Position numbers and translations under genes: made by a program
Notes under the pieces: generated by a model
Databases searched by the model: none
The model's input: only the letters and a program-made list of their open reading frames with translations
Told to the model about the DNA's origin: nothing
Part shown: one piece after another, positions 49,124 through 59,384 of the stretch
How positions within the stretch are numbered: the first letter of the stretch is position 1
How the letters are laid out: each line of letters begins with the position of its first letter
Source: Castor canadensis
Taxonomy: Eukaryota; Chordata; Mammalia; Rodentia; Castoridae
Assembly: GCF_047511655.1 (NCBI RefSeq)
Contig: NC_133398.1
Coordinates: 39,313,638-39,377,637 of the forward strand
Length of the DNA stretch: 64,000 bases
Direction of reading: 5' to 3'

Positions 49124-52100
49124 ACACGTGTACTGATTTAAAAAATTAGCTGGGTGCTGGTGGCTCACACCTGTAATCATAGCTACTCAGGAGGCAGAGA
49201 TCAGGAGGATTATAGTTCAAAGCCAGCCTAGGCAAATAGTTCTCAAGACCCTATTTTGAAAAACCCTTCACAAAAATAGGGCTGGTGGAGTGGCTCAAAG
49301 TTAAGGCCCTGAGTTTAAGCCCCAGTACCACAAAACAAATAAACAAACAAACAAACAAAACCCTAATAACTCTAAGCTGGGCATGATAGTACATGCCTGT
49401 AGATCTAACTACTTGGGGGACTGAGACAGGAGAGTGGCTTGGGCCCAGAAGTTCAGGGCCAGCCCGGGTGATATTGTGAGACCCCGTCTCTTTAGAAAAC
49501 AAAACCTAATAATTAAAACTACCATGCAAAAAATAAAAATTTTAAAAATGGTCCATAAAACATTCTCTCCTTAGCTAGGCGCTGGTGGCTCATGCATGTA
49601 ATCCTAGATACTCAGGAGAATTAGGAGGATTGTGGTTCAAAATCAGCCCAGGCATAGTTCACCAGACCGTATCTCGAAACACCCTTCACAAAAAAGGTCT
49701 GGTGGAGTGGCTTAAGGTTAGGCCCTGAGTTCAAGCCCCAGTATGGCAAAAAAAAAAAAAAAATCTCTCCTGAGCTTTGCAATGCATTGTTATTATTAAC
49801 CAATCTCTTTTTTTCCTTAGTGGAACTGGGGTTTGAACTCAGGGCTTAGTACTTACAAAGCAGGTGCTCTGTCACTTGAGCCACACCCCTAGTCCATTGT
49901 GCTCTGGCTATTTTGTCCAAACTGGCCTTGAACTGAGATTGTCCGGATCTCAGCCAGTATTACAGGTGTAAGCCACTACTGCCTTACAGTTCAAGTTTTA
50001 AACATTGGTGTGTTAAGATGTCTTACTAGACATCAAGGGGTCATGTAAGGAAGACATTAGAGTCAACACGTGTCACTATCTCTGTCCCCACAGCTCACTG
50101 ACCAGTCATGGCTCCCAGCTGAGGTTCGAGTACCCCTTCACCAAGTGCCCTATGCTGTGAAGGGTTCTTTCCGCTTCTTGCCTCCAACCCAGGTCACTAT
50201 TGTGGGCAGCTACCTTCTGGGCACCTGCATCCGGCCAGACGTCAATGTGGATATGGCACTAACCATGCCCAGGGTAAGGTCTAGACTTCGGGGAAAAATG
50301 AGGCCTACTACTCTAAAGGCTGCCTAGGTGGGCCCTCGGTAGCGTTGCTGCCCCTTTGGAACTTTGCGTTTCTTGTCTGAGAATCAGGTGTGGTGTTGCT
50401 AGCTCTGGCACAGGCACTCCAGAGTCAGCAGAGAAGCTCTGGGATTCTCACTTTGCTTTCTTTTAGCCTCTGAGCCGCACAAGTACTCATGTTCCTGACC
50501 CTCTTTCTCCTCTGATCCCTTTAGGAAATCTTACAGGATAAAGATGGGCTGAACCAGCGCTACTTCCGCAAGCGTGCCCTTTACCTGGCCCACTTGGCTC
50601 ACCACTTGGCCCGAGACCCCCTCTTTGGCAGTGTTCGCTTCTCCTACATCAATGGCTGCCACCTGAAACCCATTCTGCTGCTACGGCCACATGGTGGGCT
50701 AAGGGCACTGTACAGAGTGATAAATCTGGAGGGGGAGGCACAATGTCCTTAAGGCCTAGAGGAGTAGGAATAGAAGCTAAAAGAGTCAGGTGAGAGGCAT
50801 AGGCCTCAAGTTTGAGGAGAAAGGTTGGACCTCACATTCTGAAGTGGGAAGGCATGGAGCACACAGCAGAAGAGGGGTAGTGCAGGGACCCATGTGGTTC
50901 CAGGAACTGTAACGTCTCCATACTTTCTGTCTCCACCCAGGGAAGGATGAGCATCTGGTCACTGTACGTCTGCATCCATGCCCTCCTACTGATTTTTTTC
51001 GTCCATGCCGCTTGCTGCCCACTAAGAACAATGTGCGCTCTGTCTGGTACCGAGGGCAGAGTCCTCCAGAGGGTGGTGAGCAGGCACTGGTGTCCAAGTT
51101 TGCTGGAAGGTGGTTGGGGATGTGATAGAGACTTCTCTTCATGGCTTCTCTTTTCCTCTCACAGGTAGCCTAGAGCCTCCTACTCCCCACTACAACACCT
51201 GGATCCTGCAGGATACAGCTCTGGAGTCTCACGTGCAGTTGCTGTCAACTGTGCTGGGCTCTGCTCTGGGGCTGAAGGATGGTGTGGCACTTCTGAAGGT
51301 CTGGCTGCGTCAGCGGGAGCTAGACAAGGTGAGTGAATTGGGGTTGGCCCAGCCTTCCTGCCTCATTTGTGTGATGGACTGGCTCTGAGCTCAGACCTCT
51401 CCCCCATCTCTCTTTCAGGGCCTGGGTGGGTTTAGTGGGTTCCTTATCTCCATGCTGGTTGCTTTCCTCGTGTCCACGCACAAGATCCACACCACCATGA
51501 GCAGCTACCAGGTCCTGAGAAGTGTCTTGCAGTTTCTGGGTGAGACAGCTAGCCTGAGAAAGGCTAAAAGTTCCATTCATCCCATGAATCCTCTCATTTT
51601 ATCAGGGATCCTTCAGTTCCTTGCCATCAGACAGATGAGCAAATGGAATCCTGGAGGCAGGGAGGTGTAGGCACCCAGGCTGAGGGAGGGTGTCATTGAG
51701 GCTGGGTCTCCAGGGAAGAGCACCTTTTGACATACCCACCTTCTTTGGTTCACTCCAGCCACCACAGATCTGACAGTCAACGGGATCAGTTTATGTCTCA
51801 GCTCAGATCCCTCCTTGGTAAGTTGAAGAAGGGCAGGTCTGTGCCAGGAGTCCTGAAGATAAGGCTCAACCCTGACTGGCTTCTCTACCCCCAAAGCTGG
51901 CTTTGGCTGACTTCCACCAGGCCTTCCCAGTTGTCTTCCTGGACTCCTCAGGCCGTCTCAACCTTTGTGCTGATGTCACTGCCACCACTTACCACCAGGT
52001 ACCAATGGGCCCTTCTCCTGCATCCCCCAGATGTCAGGCATGTCTCCAGGTCAGTGCCCTTATGCCAACAAGGGGTACAGTGGTGGTCTCTCCTTACCCT

Positions 52101-55100
52101 GTGGCACCAGGTTCAGCATGAGGCACGGCTGTCTATGGCATTATTGGACAGCAAAGCTGATGATGGATTCCAGCTGCTGTTGATGACTCCTAAACCCATG
52201 ATCCAGGCTTTTGACCACATCCTACAGTGAGTTAGGGGTGACAGGGTCCTATCTCCCTGGGGCCATTGATGAGGCAAAAGTCCTTGGGCAGGTGCTCAGC
52301 TTTTCCAGGGAGGAGGTTAGTGTAGGGGCAGCAAACCCTGATTCCCCCTCTTCATCTTTCTGTGCCTTTCCAGTCTCCGTCCACTGAGTCGCCTGCAAGC
52401 AGCATGTCACCGGCTAAAGCTCTGGCCAGAGCTGCAAGACAATGGTGGGGACTATGTCTCAGCAGCTTTGGGCCCACTAACCACCCTCCTGGAGCAGGGC
52501 CTGGGGTCCCGGCTGCACCTGCTGGCTCACTCTCGGCTCCCAGTTCCAGAGGTGAGCTGGTGTAGGTTGGGATTTCATGTGACTGAATGGGGCTGAATCC
52601 AGAGTTCCAAGGGACACAAAGGGCACACCATCCCTTTTGCCTGACCTTTCTAACTAGCTGGGGCTGAACCCAGGGTTCCCAGGGACACAAAGACCACACA
52701 AAGACTATTTTGCTTCACCTTTCTTTTTTTTTTTGCCCTTATTTCTAATTTTGTTGTAGAGAGAGTATAAGCAATAATAGGAAGGAACAAGGGTTTTTGC
52801 TGGTTGAGATAAGGATAGCTATCTATACAGGGCATTGACTCACATTGATTTCCTGTGCGTGTGTGTTACCTTCTAGGTTAATTCTTTTTGATCTAACCTT
52901 TTCTCTAGTTCCTGGTCCCCTTTTCCTATTGGCCTCAGTTGCTTCCAAGGTATCTGCTTTAGTTTCTCTGTGTTAAGGGCAACAAATGCTAGCCAATTTT
53001 TTAGGTGTCTTACCTATCCTCACCCCTCCCTTATGTGCTCTCGCTTTTATCATGTCCCCAAAGTCCAATCCCCTTGTTGTGTTTTCCCTTGATCTAATGT
53101 CCACATATGAGGGAGAACATACGATTTTTGGTCTTTTGGGCCAGGCTAACCTCACTCAGAATGATGTTCTCCAATTCCATCCATTTACCAGCGAATGATA
53201 ACATTTCGTTCTTCTTCATGGCTGCATAAAATTCCATTGTGTATAGATACCACATTTTCTTAATCCATTTATCAGTGGTGGGGCATCTTGGCTGTTTCCA
53301 TAACTTGGCTATTGTGAATAGTGCTGCAATAAACATGGGTGTGCAGGTGCTTCACCTTTCTAACTAGCTGAAAGTTAGTTTCCAGGCCAGGGTGGCAGTT
53401 TTTGGGTTGAATTCACCCTTTTTTACACACTACAGTGGGACATCAGCCAAGATCCACCAAAGCACAAAGACTCTGGGGCACTAACCCTGGGATTGCTCCT
53501 CCGGCCTGAGGGACTAACCAGTGTCCTAGAGCTCGGCCCAGAGGCGGACCAGCCTGAGGTGAGAAACCCCAGTCTGTACATTCAGAGGAGTAGGGGGACT
53601 ATCCTCATGTTACCAGGGTTGAGGCCTGCCATGGAAGTTTCTGAGACTGTCCTTTTTTTGTTTTTGCTGTGCTCGGAATCAAACCAAGGGCTTTGGTGCA
53701 TGCTGAGCAAGCACTTTACCACTGAGCTTAGTCTTCAGCCTAGTCTTTTTTTTTTTAATTTTATTCCTTCCTTCTTGATCTCTCCCACCACCCTTTCTTT
53801 ACCTTTCTTCAGGCTGCTGACTTCCGCCAGTTCTGGGGATCCCGCTCAGAGCTTCGGCGTTTCCAAGATGGAGCCATTCGGGAAGCTGTCGTCTGGGAGG
53901 CAGCCTCTCTCTCACAGAAGCGCCTTATTCCCCACCAGGTGGTCACCCACCTCTTGGCACTGTGAGTGTTAGCATCTTTGTGCCAGGAAGTATCTGTGGG
54001 TTGGGGAGCATTTTAGGTGGGTCTAGCCCAGGAGATTGGGGCAAGCAGCTTACCTTCTGCTGGGAGCATATATCCTCTAATGCCCTCACTGTGTCTCTGC
54101 CCCTCCTTCAGGCATGCTGACATCCCAGATATATGTGTCCACTATGTGGGTGGCTTCCTGGATGCACTGATCCAAGGCCTGAAAGAGGTAAGAGCCTTGG
54201 GGTCAAAGCTAGTGATTCTAAAGTAATCTATGTGGCAAGACTGGGGTGAGAGTCTGTTCCACCCCCTCCAGACTGCACTTCCTAGGGTGTCCAGCAGGGG
54301 GTTCTCTGGTTCTGCTGCAGCCTGAGCCATGGCAGAATCCCATGTGGTGCTGGGGTTTTATAGGGTCCAGCCTGACTGACTGTCTTCTTCCCTTCAGACC
54401 TCCAGCACAGGTGAAGAGGCCCTGGCAGTAGCAGTTCGTTGCTACGATGACCTCAGCCGCCTGCTGTGGGGACTGGAGGGTCTCCCACTAACTGTGTCTG
54501 CTGTTCAGGGAGCTCACCCAGTACTACGCTACACTGAGGTGAGGTATAAGGAAAGCCCTTTCTGCTCGGTATTCTTCACCCCGGCTCCAATCATCCATTA
54601 TTCCTCCCTTCTACCACCTGACTCTTTGTAGTGTTACTGGAGTTTGAACTGAGGGCCTTGGCCACTTGCTAGGCAGGAGCTCTACCACTTGAGCTACACC
54701 TCCAGCTCAACCACCTGACTCTTGAGCATCCCTCTCAGCCCCCCTTCTTCCACAGGTATTCCCACCAACCCCAGTCCGACCAGCCTACTCCTTCTACCAG
54801 CACCTCCGGGAACGGGCCTCTCTGTTGCCTCGGCCTGATAAGCCCTGCCCTGCCTATGTGGAGCCCATGACCAGTAAGAGGGATCTTGGGAGAGAGTTGG
54901 AGGGGCAGTTTCTGCTCTAGGCTGCAGTATAAGACCTCTCACTTTTCTCCCTCAGTGGTTTGTCACCTAGAAGGCAGTGGTCAGTGGCCTCAGGATGCTG
55001 AGGCTATACAGCGGATCCGAGCTGCCTTCCAGCTGCGCCTGGCAGAGCTGTTGACTCAGCAGCATAGTCTGCAGTGCCGGGCCACTGCCACACACACTGA

Positions 55101-58100
55101 TGTACTCAAGGTCAGGCTGGTGCAGAGTGGGGAATCCCCAGGAAAGGGGTCTGGAGATGTCAGGGTATGTGAGAGGACACCTTCAGGGTCCTAGGCTAAT
55201 GTTCACTTCCCATCCCATACCCTCTTCCAACAGGATGGGTTTGTGTTCCGGATTCGAGTGGCCTATCAGCGAGAGCCACAGATCCTGAAAGAGGTGCAGA
55301 GCCCTGAAGGGATGATTTCACTCAGAGACACACCTGCCTCTCTCCGCCTTGAGAGAGAGACGAGGCTGTTACCCTTGCTCACCAGTGCCCTGCATGGGTA
55401 AGGCCCTTTGCACAGGCTTTTCCTGTCATAAGCCTTCTGCCCCATTTTGCTCTTCTGACTTCCTATCTCACTGGGTGGCCAGATGGCGCAATAGTTAGGG
55501 GTTCAAGTTCTGGAATCCTGGCCCTTTCAGGCTTTTCCACTGGGCTTTATTCTTCTCATCTCTAGAATGAGATTAACACTAGGATCAATCTCTTAGGACA
55601 TTTATTGGGAGAACATGCAATTACGCGTGTAACCATTGCAGTAGGGGTATTCCTGGGCTCTGAGAGCCTGCATCTCACTGGTACTACCTTCCTCTCCAGA
55701 CTCCAGCAGCAGCACCCAGCCTTCTCGGGTGTGGCTCGCCTGGCCAAGCGGTGGGTACGTGCCCAGCTTCTGGGTGAGGGGTTCACTGATGAGAGCCTGG
55801 ACCTGGTAGCTGCTGCCCTCTTTCTGCATCCTGAACCCTTCACTCCTCCCAGGTGATTCCTTCCACCTTTTCTCTAGCCAAGAAGTTCTCTTTGGAGCCA
55901 GCTTTCATCCTTCATGTTGCACCTTTAGTCAAATGGGAGAGGGTAACTAAGGAAGTGGTAGAGGGGCCTCTAAGACATCCTTCCTTCCCGTAATCCACAA
56001 TAAGAGATCTGGGCTCCCTAGATTGTTTTGGAAGCTTGGGTGGAGGTGGCTGGGCTCTTTTTCACTCTTTCTACTCAGCTCTCCCCAGGTTGGCTTCCTT
56101 CGGTTCCTTTCCCTGGTATCTACCTTTGATTGGAAGAACAACCCCCTCATTGTCAACCTTAACAGTGAGCTCACTGGTAAGTGGTAGGTCTGCTACAGAA
56201 ACTCCCCTTTATGGATTGCACACTAGGATAGACATGGTTTCCCTGTCCATCTGTTAGGTTTTCTCTGTGCCTTCCCCAGTCCAGATATTGAAGCCTGACT
56301 ATCTGGGAGTAAAAAATTGTCAGATGAAAGACCCCCAGGTTAAAGTCTGGCTATGGAGAAGTTGGCCTGTGTGGTGATCACTGACAAAATGGACTGATGT
56401 GATAAGCAGGCTACCTGGGGGCAGAGGAGAGTAGAGGGGAGCTCATGGAAGCAAGGAAGTGTAAACTAGATGTTCACACCTCTTGGGTATGGGAATGGCC
56501 ATTTCCGGTTGTAATCTGAGGAGCTCTGGATCTCAGCAGAAAGTAGGGTGTCAGATTCCTAATTCCCCAGGTGTGTGGGAGCCCAAGGTGGTACAGGGGC
56601 AGGCCTTAGCTTGTACAGGCCCAGAAACTAGACTGGGGGTTGCCAGGCAGTGGAAAATTCTGCCTCTGAGCTAAGACTAGGAGATTAACACCCCACCCCA
56701 TTAAGGCAAATGTGGTGTCCCTTTCATCATCTTTGCCGCTTGGGGGAGGGGTGCTGGAAAATCCCTGTGATGAGCAGCTGCTGGGTATACAGTAGAAGGA
56801 CCTGGGATGGTCAAAGGTGTCTTTTGGAGAGAAAAAGGCTAACCCAACACTCTCTCTTGTCTCTAGCGGAAGAGCAGGTGGAGATTCGCAGTAACTTCCT
56901 AGCATCTCGGACACGACTCCCAGTCATGGTCATCATTACTCCCCAGGACCGCAGAAGCTCTGTGTGGACACAGGATGGACCCTCAGCCCAGGTTCCCCAT
57001 ACCTATCTCCAAATTTGGTATTTCTTCCCCTAGAAGAATGCAGGCCCAGCCTGAGCTGGGAGAGCAATTCTGGTCTTATGTTTCTGTATTCCTCAGATCC
57101 TTCAACAGCTTGTGATCCTAGCAGCTAAGGCCCTGCCTATCCTAGAGAAGCAGCTGATGGATCCCCGGGGGCCTGGGGACATCAGGGTAAGCCCCTGACC
57201 TACAGAATCTCCTCTGGGGGTTCTTTCAACTCTGAAAGTCCGGAGTCAAGGGACCCTCACAGGATACCTAGTCCCCTGTTTGGTGAGAGACAATACAGAG
57301 AAGGCATTGAAGCTGCATGGTGCCTGGTAGTGGCACCATGGAAGACACAGGCTCTGTATTTCCACCCTCCACTTCTGAGGACTGAAACTGGCACCAACTG
57401 CTTCCCTCTGTGGGTCTTGGTGTTCTTGCCTTCAAATGGGCATTTGTCCCGTCATGGATGGTCAGGTGGAAGGGAAGGAGGGGAGTAAAATGGACATGTG
57501 GAAGGGCAACTCAGGAGGCTGATCTCTTCCTACCCCCTTCCATAGACAGTGTTCCGGCCACCCTTGGACATATATGATGTACTGATCCACCTGTCTCCCC
57601 GCCACATTCCTCGGCACCGCCAGGCTGTGGACGCTCCAGCTGCCTCCTTCTTCCGTGGCCTGCTCAATGATCCAGGGCCCTCATCCCTGATGCCAGTACT
57701 GGGCTATGATCCTCCTCAGTTCTATCTGACCCAGCTCAGGGTAGGTCCAGGACTTCCAGGTGGAGCTAGAGCCATGAAGGAAGCTCTTAGGTGCCCACCC
57801 ATAATCTTGTTTCTGTTCTGTCCCTCCCTAGGAGGCTTTTGGGGATCTGGCCCTTTTCTTCTATGACCAGCATGGTGGAGAGGTGATCGGTGTCCTGTGG
57901 AAGCCCACCAGTTTCCAGCCCCAGCCTTTCAAGGTGTGTTGGCTGGTGATAGCTATATGTGCATTTCTGAGTGTGTATACATAATTCCCTGTCTGTGTAG
58001 TCTGCTGTATGAGTGACCCTGGGTCAAATGTGTTTTCCTCTGCTCCACCCACACCTCTGTGTATCCCACCTGATATCTCAGATGCCTTTGTGACACCTCA

Positions 58101-58278
58101 ACCTACATTTCTTCTCTGATTCCCCCAGGCTTCCAGCACAAAGGGGCGCATGGTGGTGTCTCAAGGTGGAGAACTAGTGATGGTTCCCAATGTAGAAGCA
58201 ATCTTGGAAGACTTTGCTGTGTTGGGTGAAGGCCTTGTTCAGGCTGTGGAGGCCCAAAGTGAAAGGTGGACTGTGTGA
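45824..58278 (+). CDS. NOL6: NOL6, nucleolar protein 6 (Nrap/Utp22), complete, 26 exons
   Basis: Joining 26 exons with GT/AG borders gives 3441 nt, which is 1146 residues plus TGA, the length I recall for human NOL6; every splice phase closes. Family knowledge: NOL6 is the animal homologue of yeast Utp22, a scaffold of the small-subunit processome (UtpC module with Rrp7 and CK2) needed for early 18S pre-rRNA processing in the nucleolus. It is built from six Nrap domains resembling tandem nucleotidyltransferase/PAP folds and is thought to be non-catalytic. Start choice: ATGATGG at 45821 holds two in-frame ATGs; the second (45824) has A at -3 and G at +4 and matches the known MGPAPAGEQL start. 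No frameshift or stop was seen. Weakest splice site: donor of exon 22 (GTTCCC at 56992). Exon coordinates are in the following entries. Confidence 0.97.
46920..47620 (+). repeat. L2 fragment in NOL6 intron 3, split by an ID SINE
   Basis: Sense L2 (AATAAGCACTTAGGTGTCTT; AGTAAGTGCTATGGAAAATG; AAGAGCATTCCAGGAAAGAA; CAGGGCCTTGTAGCCAAGGT). An ID-like SINE at 47468-47563 is flanked by AAGGACTTTGG at 47457-47467 and 47564-47574, a perfect 11-bp duplication, after which the L2 continues to about 47620. Confidence 0.8.
47710..48535. repeat. SINEs and a 70-bp L1 tail in NOL6 intron 3
   Basis: ID (+) at 47708-47760; antisense ID at 47905-47985; composite (+) pieces at 48015-48320; antisense L1 3' tail at 48359-48428 between AAAAAAATAAAT duplications (48347-48358 and 48429-48440); B1-like (+) at 48450-48535. 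Confidence 0.8.
48536..49010 (+). mobile_element. L1 3'-UTR fragment in NOL6 intron 3, sense
   Basis: From TATGTTCTCCCTCATATGCG through AACTAAAGCAGATACTTTAA, then the AACAAAATTAGAGATAAGGG block and a G-rich purine tract (48938-49005). The usual last 60 bp of this L1 family are missing. The same sequence, reversed, fills intron 12. Confidence 0.85.
49010..49960. repeat. Microsatellite and SINEs in NOL6 intron 3
   Basis: (AC/AGAC)n at 49054-49128; composite (+) at 49150-49330 ending in (AAAC)n; B1-like (+) at 49375-49500; composite (+) at 49575-49750; antisense ID at 49820-49900. Confidence 0.8.
50094..51328 (+). CDS. NOL6: NOL6 exons 4-7: first Nrap domain, nucleotidyltransferase-like
   Basis: Exons are 50094-50273, 50525-50693, 50941-51075 and 51165-51328, giving residues 127-342. 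The motif VGSYLLGTCIRPDVNVDMAL at about residues 163-182 resembles the G-S...D-x-[DE] strand-turn of nucleotidyltransferases; here the acidic positions read D175, N177, D179. This fits a PAP-like fold that has lost or altered its metal site (inference from the motif; the fold itself is established for Utp22). The following exons carry the conserved LNQRYFRKRALYLAHLAHHL helix and KNNVRSVWYRGQSP. Donors and acceptors are canonical, and the codons split between exons 5/6 and 6/7 both restore glycine. Confidence 0.95.
51419..52551 (+). CDS. NOL6: NOL6 exons 8-12: second and start of third Nrap domain
   Basis: Exons are 51419-51539, 51759-51817 (only 59 nt), 51897-51998, 52111-52226 and 52374-52551, giving residues 343-534. 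Recognisable stretches are LVSTHKIHTTMSSYQVLRSV, DLTVNGISLCLSSDPSL, VVFLDSSGRLNLCADVTA and LMTPKPMIQAFDHILH. The exon 11 donor is best placed after 52226, so that CA from exon 11 plus T from exon 12 make the conserved histidine before LRPLSRLQAACHRLKLWPEL. Introns here are 76-220 nt, so the block is compact. Exon 12 ends just before the 884-nt intron that carries an L1 insertion. Confidence 0.95.
52589..53370 (+). repeat. Tandem 72-bp duplication in NOL6 intron 12, split by the L1
   Basis: Unit 1 is 52589-52659 (GGGGCTGAATCCAGAGTTCC ... CTAACTAGCT). Unit 2 is 52660-52724 plus 53362-53369 (GGGGCTGAACCCAGGGTTCC ... AACTAGCT). They differ at several bases. The L1 and its target-site duplication sit inside unit 2. 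Confidence 0.85.
52725..53347 (-). mobile_element. 5'-truncated L1 in NOL6 intron 12, antisense
   Basis: TGCTTCACCTTTCT at 52711-52724 and 53348-53361 is a perfect 14-bp target-site duplication. The 623-bp insert starts with a T run (the reversed A tail) and reads as reversed L1: TCTAATTTTGTTGTAGAGAG, then GTGTTTTCCCTTGATCTAAT, then GTGAATAGTGCTGCAATAAA. Its 3' end lies upstream of the G-rich tract present in the copy at 48536. No effect on splicing is evident. Confidence 0.95.
53436..55110 (+). CDS. NOL6: NOL6 exons 13-18: rest of third and fourth Nrap domains
   Basis: Exons are 53436-53558, 53813-53961, 54112-54187, 54398-54538, 54756-54873 and 54956-55110, giving residues 535-788. Characteristic stretches include FRQFWGSRSELRRFQDGAI, HADIPDICVHYVGGFLDAL, CYDDLSRLLWGLEGLPLTV and AAFQLRLAELLTQQHSLQCR. 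The exon 18 donor is GTCAGG, with C at +3, less usual but common enough. Between exons 17 and 18 the split codon reads ATG (methionine), where I recall valine in human. Introns 13 and 16 each hold an antisense ID-type SINE. Confidence 0.95.
53650..53745 (-). repeat. ID SINE in NOL6 intron 13, antisense
   Basis: Reversed ID-like body (TGCTGAGCAAGCACTTTACC, then ACTGAGCTTAG) with a diverged B box. Confidence 0.7.
54625..54710 (-). repeat. ID SINE in NOL6 intron 16, antisense
   Basis: Reversed ID-like body: GTTACTGGAGTTTGAACTGA, then AGGCAGGAGCTCTACCACTT. Confidence 0.8.
55234..57186 (+). CDS. NOL6: NOL6 exons 19-23: fifth Nrap domain
   Basis: Exons are 55234-55397, 55700-55852, 56079-56176, 56867-56991 and 57097-57186, giving residues 789-998. 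Conserved stretches are DGFVFRIRVAYQREPQIL, SGVARLAKRWVRAQLLGEGF, LDLVAAALFLHPEPFTPP and STFDWKNNPLIVNLNSELT. Exon 22 ends GCCCAG followed by GTTCCC, a donor matching the consensus only at GT and the preceding CAG. The reading frame and homology leave no other boundary, because exon 23 resumes with ILQQLVILAAKALPILEKQL. Intron 21 (56177-56866) is the longest in this block and I recognise no repeat in it. Confidence 0.94.
57546..58278 (+). CDS. NOL6: NOL6 exons 24-26: sixth Nrap domain and C terminus
   Basis: Exons are 57546-57740, 57832-57933 and 58129-58278, giving residues 999-1146, all in phase 0. The sequence includes FRPPLDIYDVLIHLSPRHIP, SLMPVLGYDPPQFYLTQL, ALFFYDQHGGEVIGVLWKP and ends ERWTV before TGA at 58276-58278. 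These are strongly conserved in the mammalian protein (from memory). The last exon also carries the 3' UTR. Confidence 0.96.
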
Positions 58279-58930
58279 TCCCAGCCCTGGAGTAAGCAGT
58301 AGACAGAGGTCTTTGGGGCTCTGAAGCAAGATGTTGATGGGGTGGCCGTTCTTATTGTATATGGACCCTCCATGGATGGCCTGCTGACTAACTCATCCCC
58401 ACAGAAAGCCTTGCACCAATTTCTGTCTGATGCTCCCACACTAAGACAACCACATGAATTCCCAGGAGAAGATTGAGGAGTAGGAGCTGGCTCAGAAGGA
58501 AATGAACCCATCTGCCATCAGCCCTTGGTCTGGACCTTTTTTTTTTTTTTTTTTCCTCTCCTCTCTTAGACTTCTAGAAGCAATTAGAAAAGAGGATGTA
58601 TGCCTGTGGTGGAGACCGTGTCCCCTCCCACTGGCAGGATGTGTACCAAGATCTTAATATGCCCTTACTGCAACTTCAGACCTTTAGCAGAGACCCAAAG
58701 AAGGTGTGGCTCTGCCTGAGGGTCCCAGCACCAGAACTCAAGTGGAAAGGGGACTGTGTATGAATAGATCACATTGAAGAGGCACAATACCCTCTGTGTT
58801 GGTGCTGCTACCTCCCAGGGTGAGAACAGTGGAAAAGGACAGAGGCAGGAAGGGGCTGGTGGATGAAAGGGTCAGGGGCACTGGTGATTCCCCCAGTCCA
58901 GGAGAAATAAAGAAAGTGTGCTTCCCCTGG
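58279..58930 (+). terminator. NOL6: NOL6 3' UTR and polyadenylation signal
   Basis: After the stop the sequence is unique for about 650 bp. AATAAA at 58906-58911 is followed by a GT-rich stretch (GTGTGAGCTCTGTG, about 58939), the usual layout for cleavage near 58925-58935. A second, weaker signal, ATTAAA at 59287-59292, lies before another T/G-rich segment and could give a longer transcript. A run of about 17 T at 58538-58554 lies within the UTR. Confidence 0.7.
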
Positions 58931-59384
58931 CCTTTCAGTGTGAGCTCTGTGCAGTTGCACATTCATGACACAAACTGCCCTGCCCCACACCCACAGTGGG
59001 GTTGCAGAAATGAGCAAGACCCAAGTCCTGTTCTCCAGGGAGGGAGGATGCTGTTTCTTCAGTCTAGTTCACACTTCCTTTCCGGCAGCTGCTCCCTGCT
59101 TCTCTGTCTCCCTTAATCCTGGCTGTTACAGACATAGATCAAATAGTGCCCCTCCTAGGCTCTGCCCTCACCTCCAGCCAAAGATACTTTTCACTCCTGT
59201 GAACTGTGAAATCAATTACTCCTGTGAAGTTCATTTGGTAGGCATAATAGTGTGAACCCTTCTGTTGTCTTGAACTCTGATTTACAATTAAACTGCCTAA
59301 TTTTGTCCATGTACCTGGCTTGTTTTCCCTTTGTGCATGGTTCTGATCTGATCTATGTACAACTTCATTAGGACAGAGAACTTT

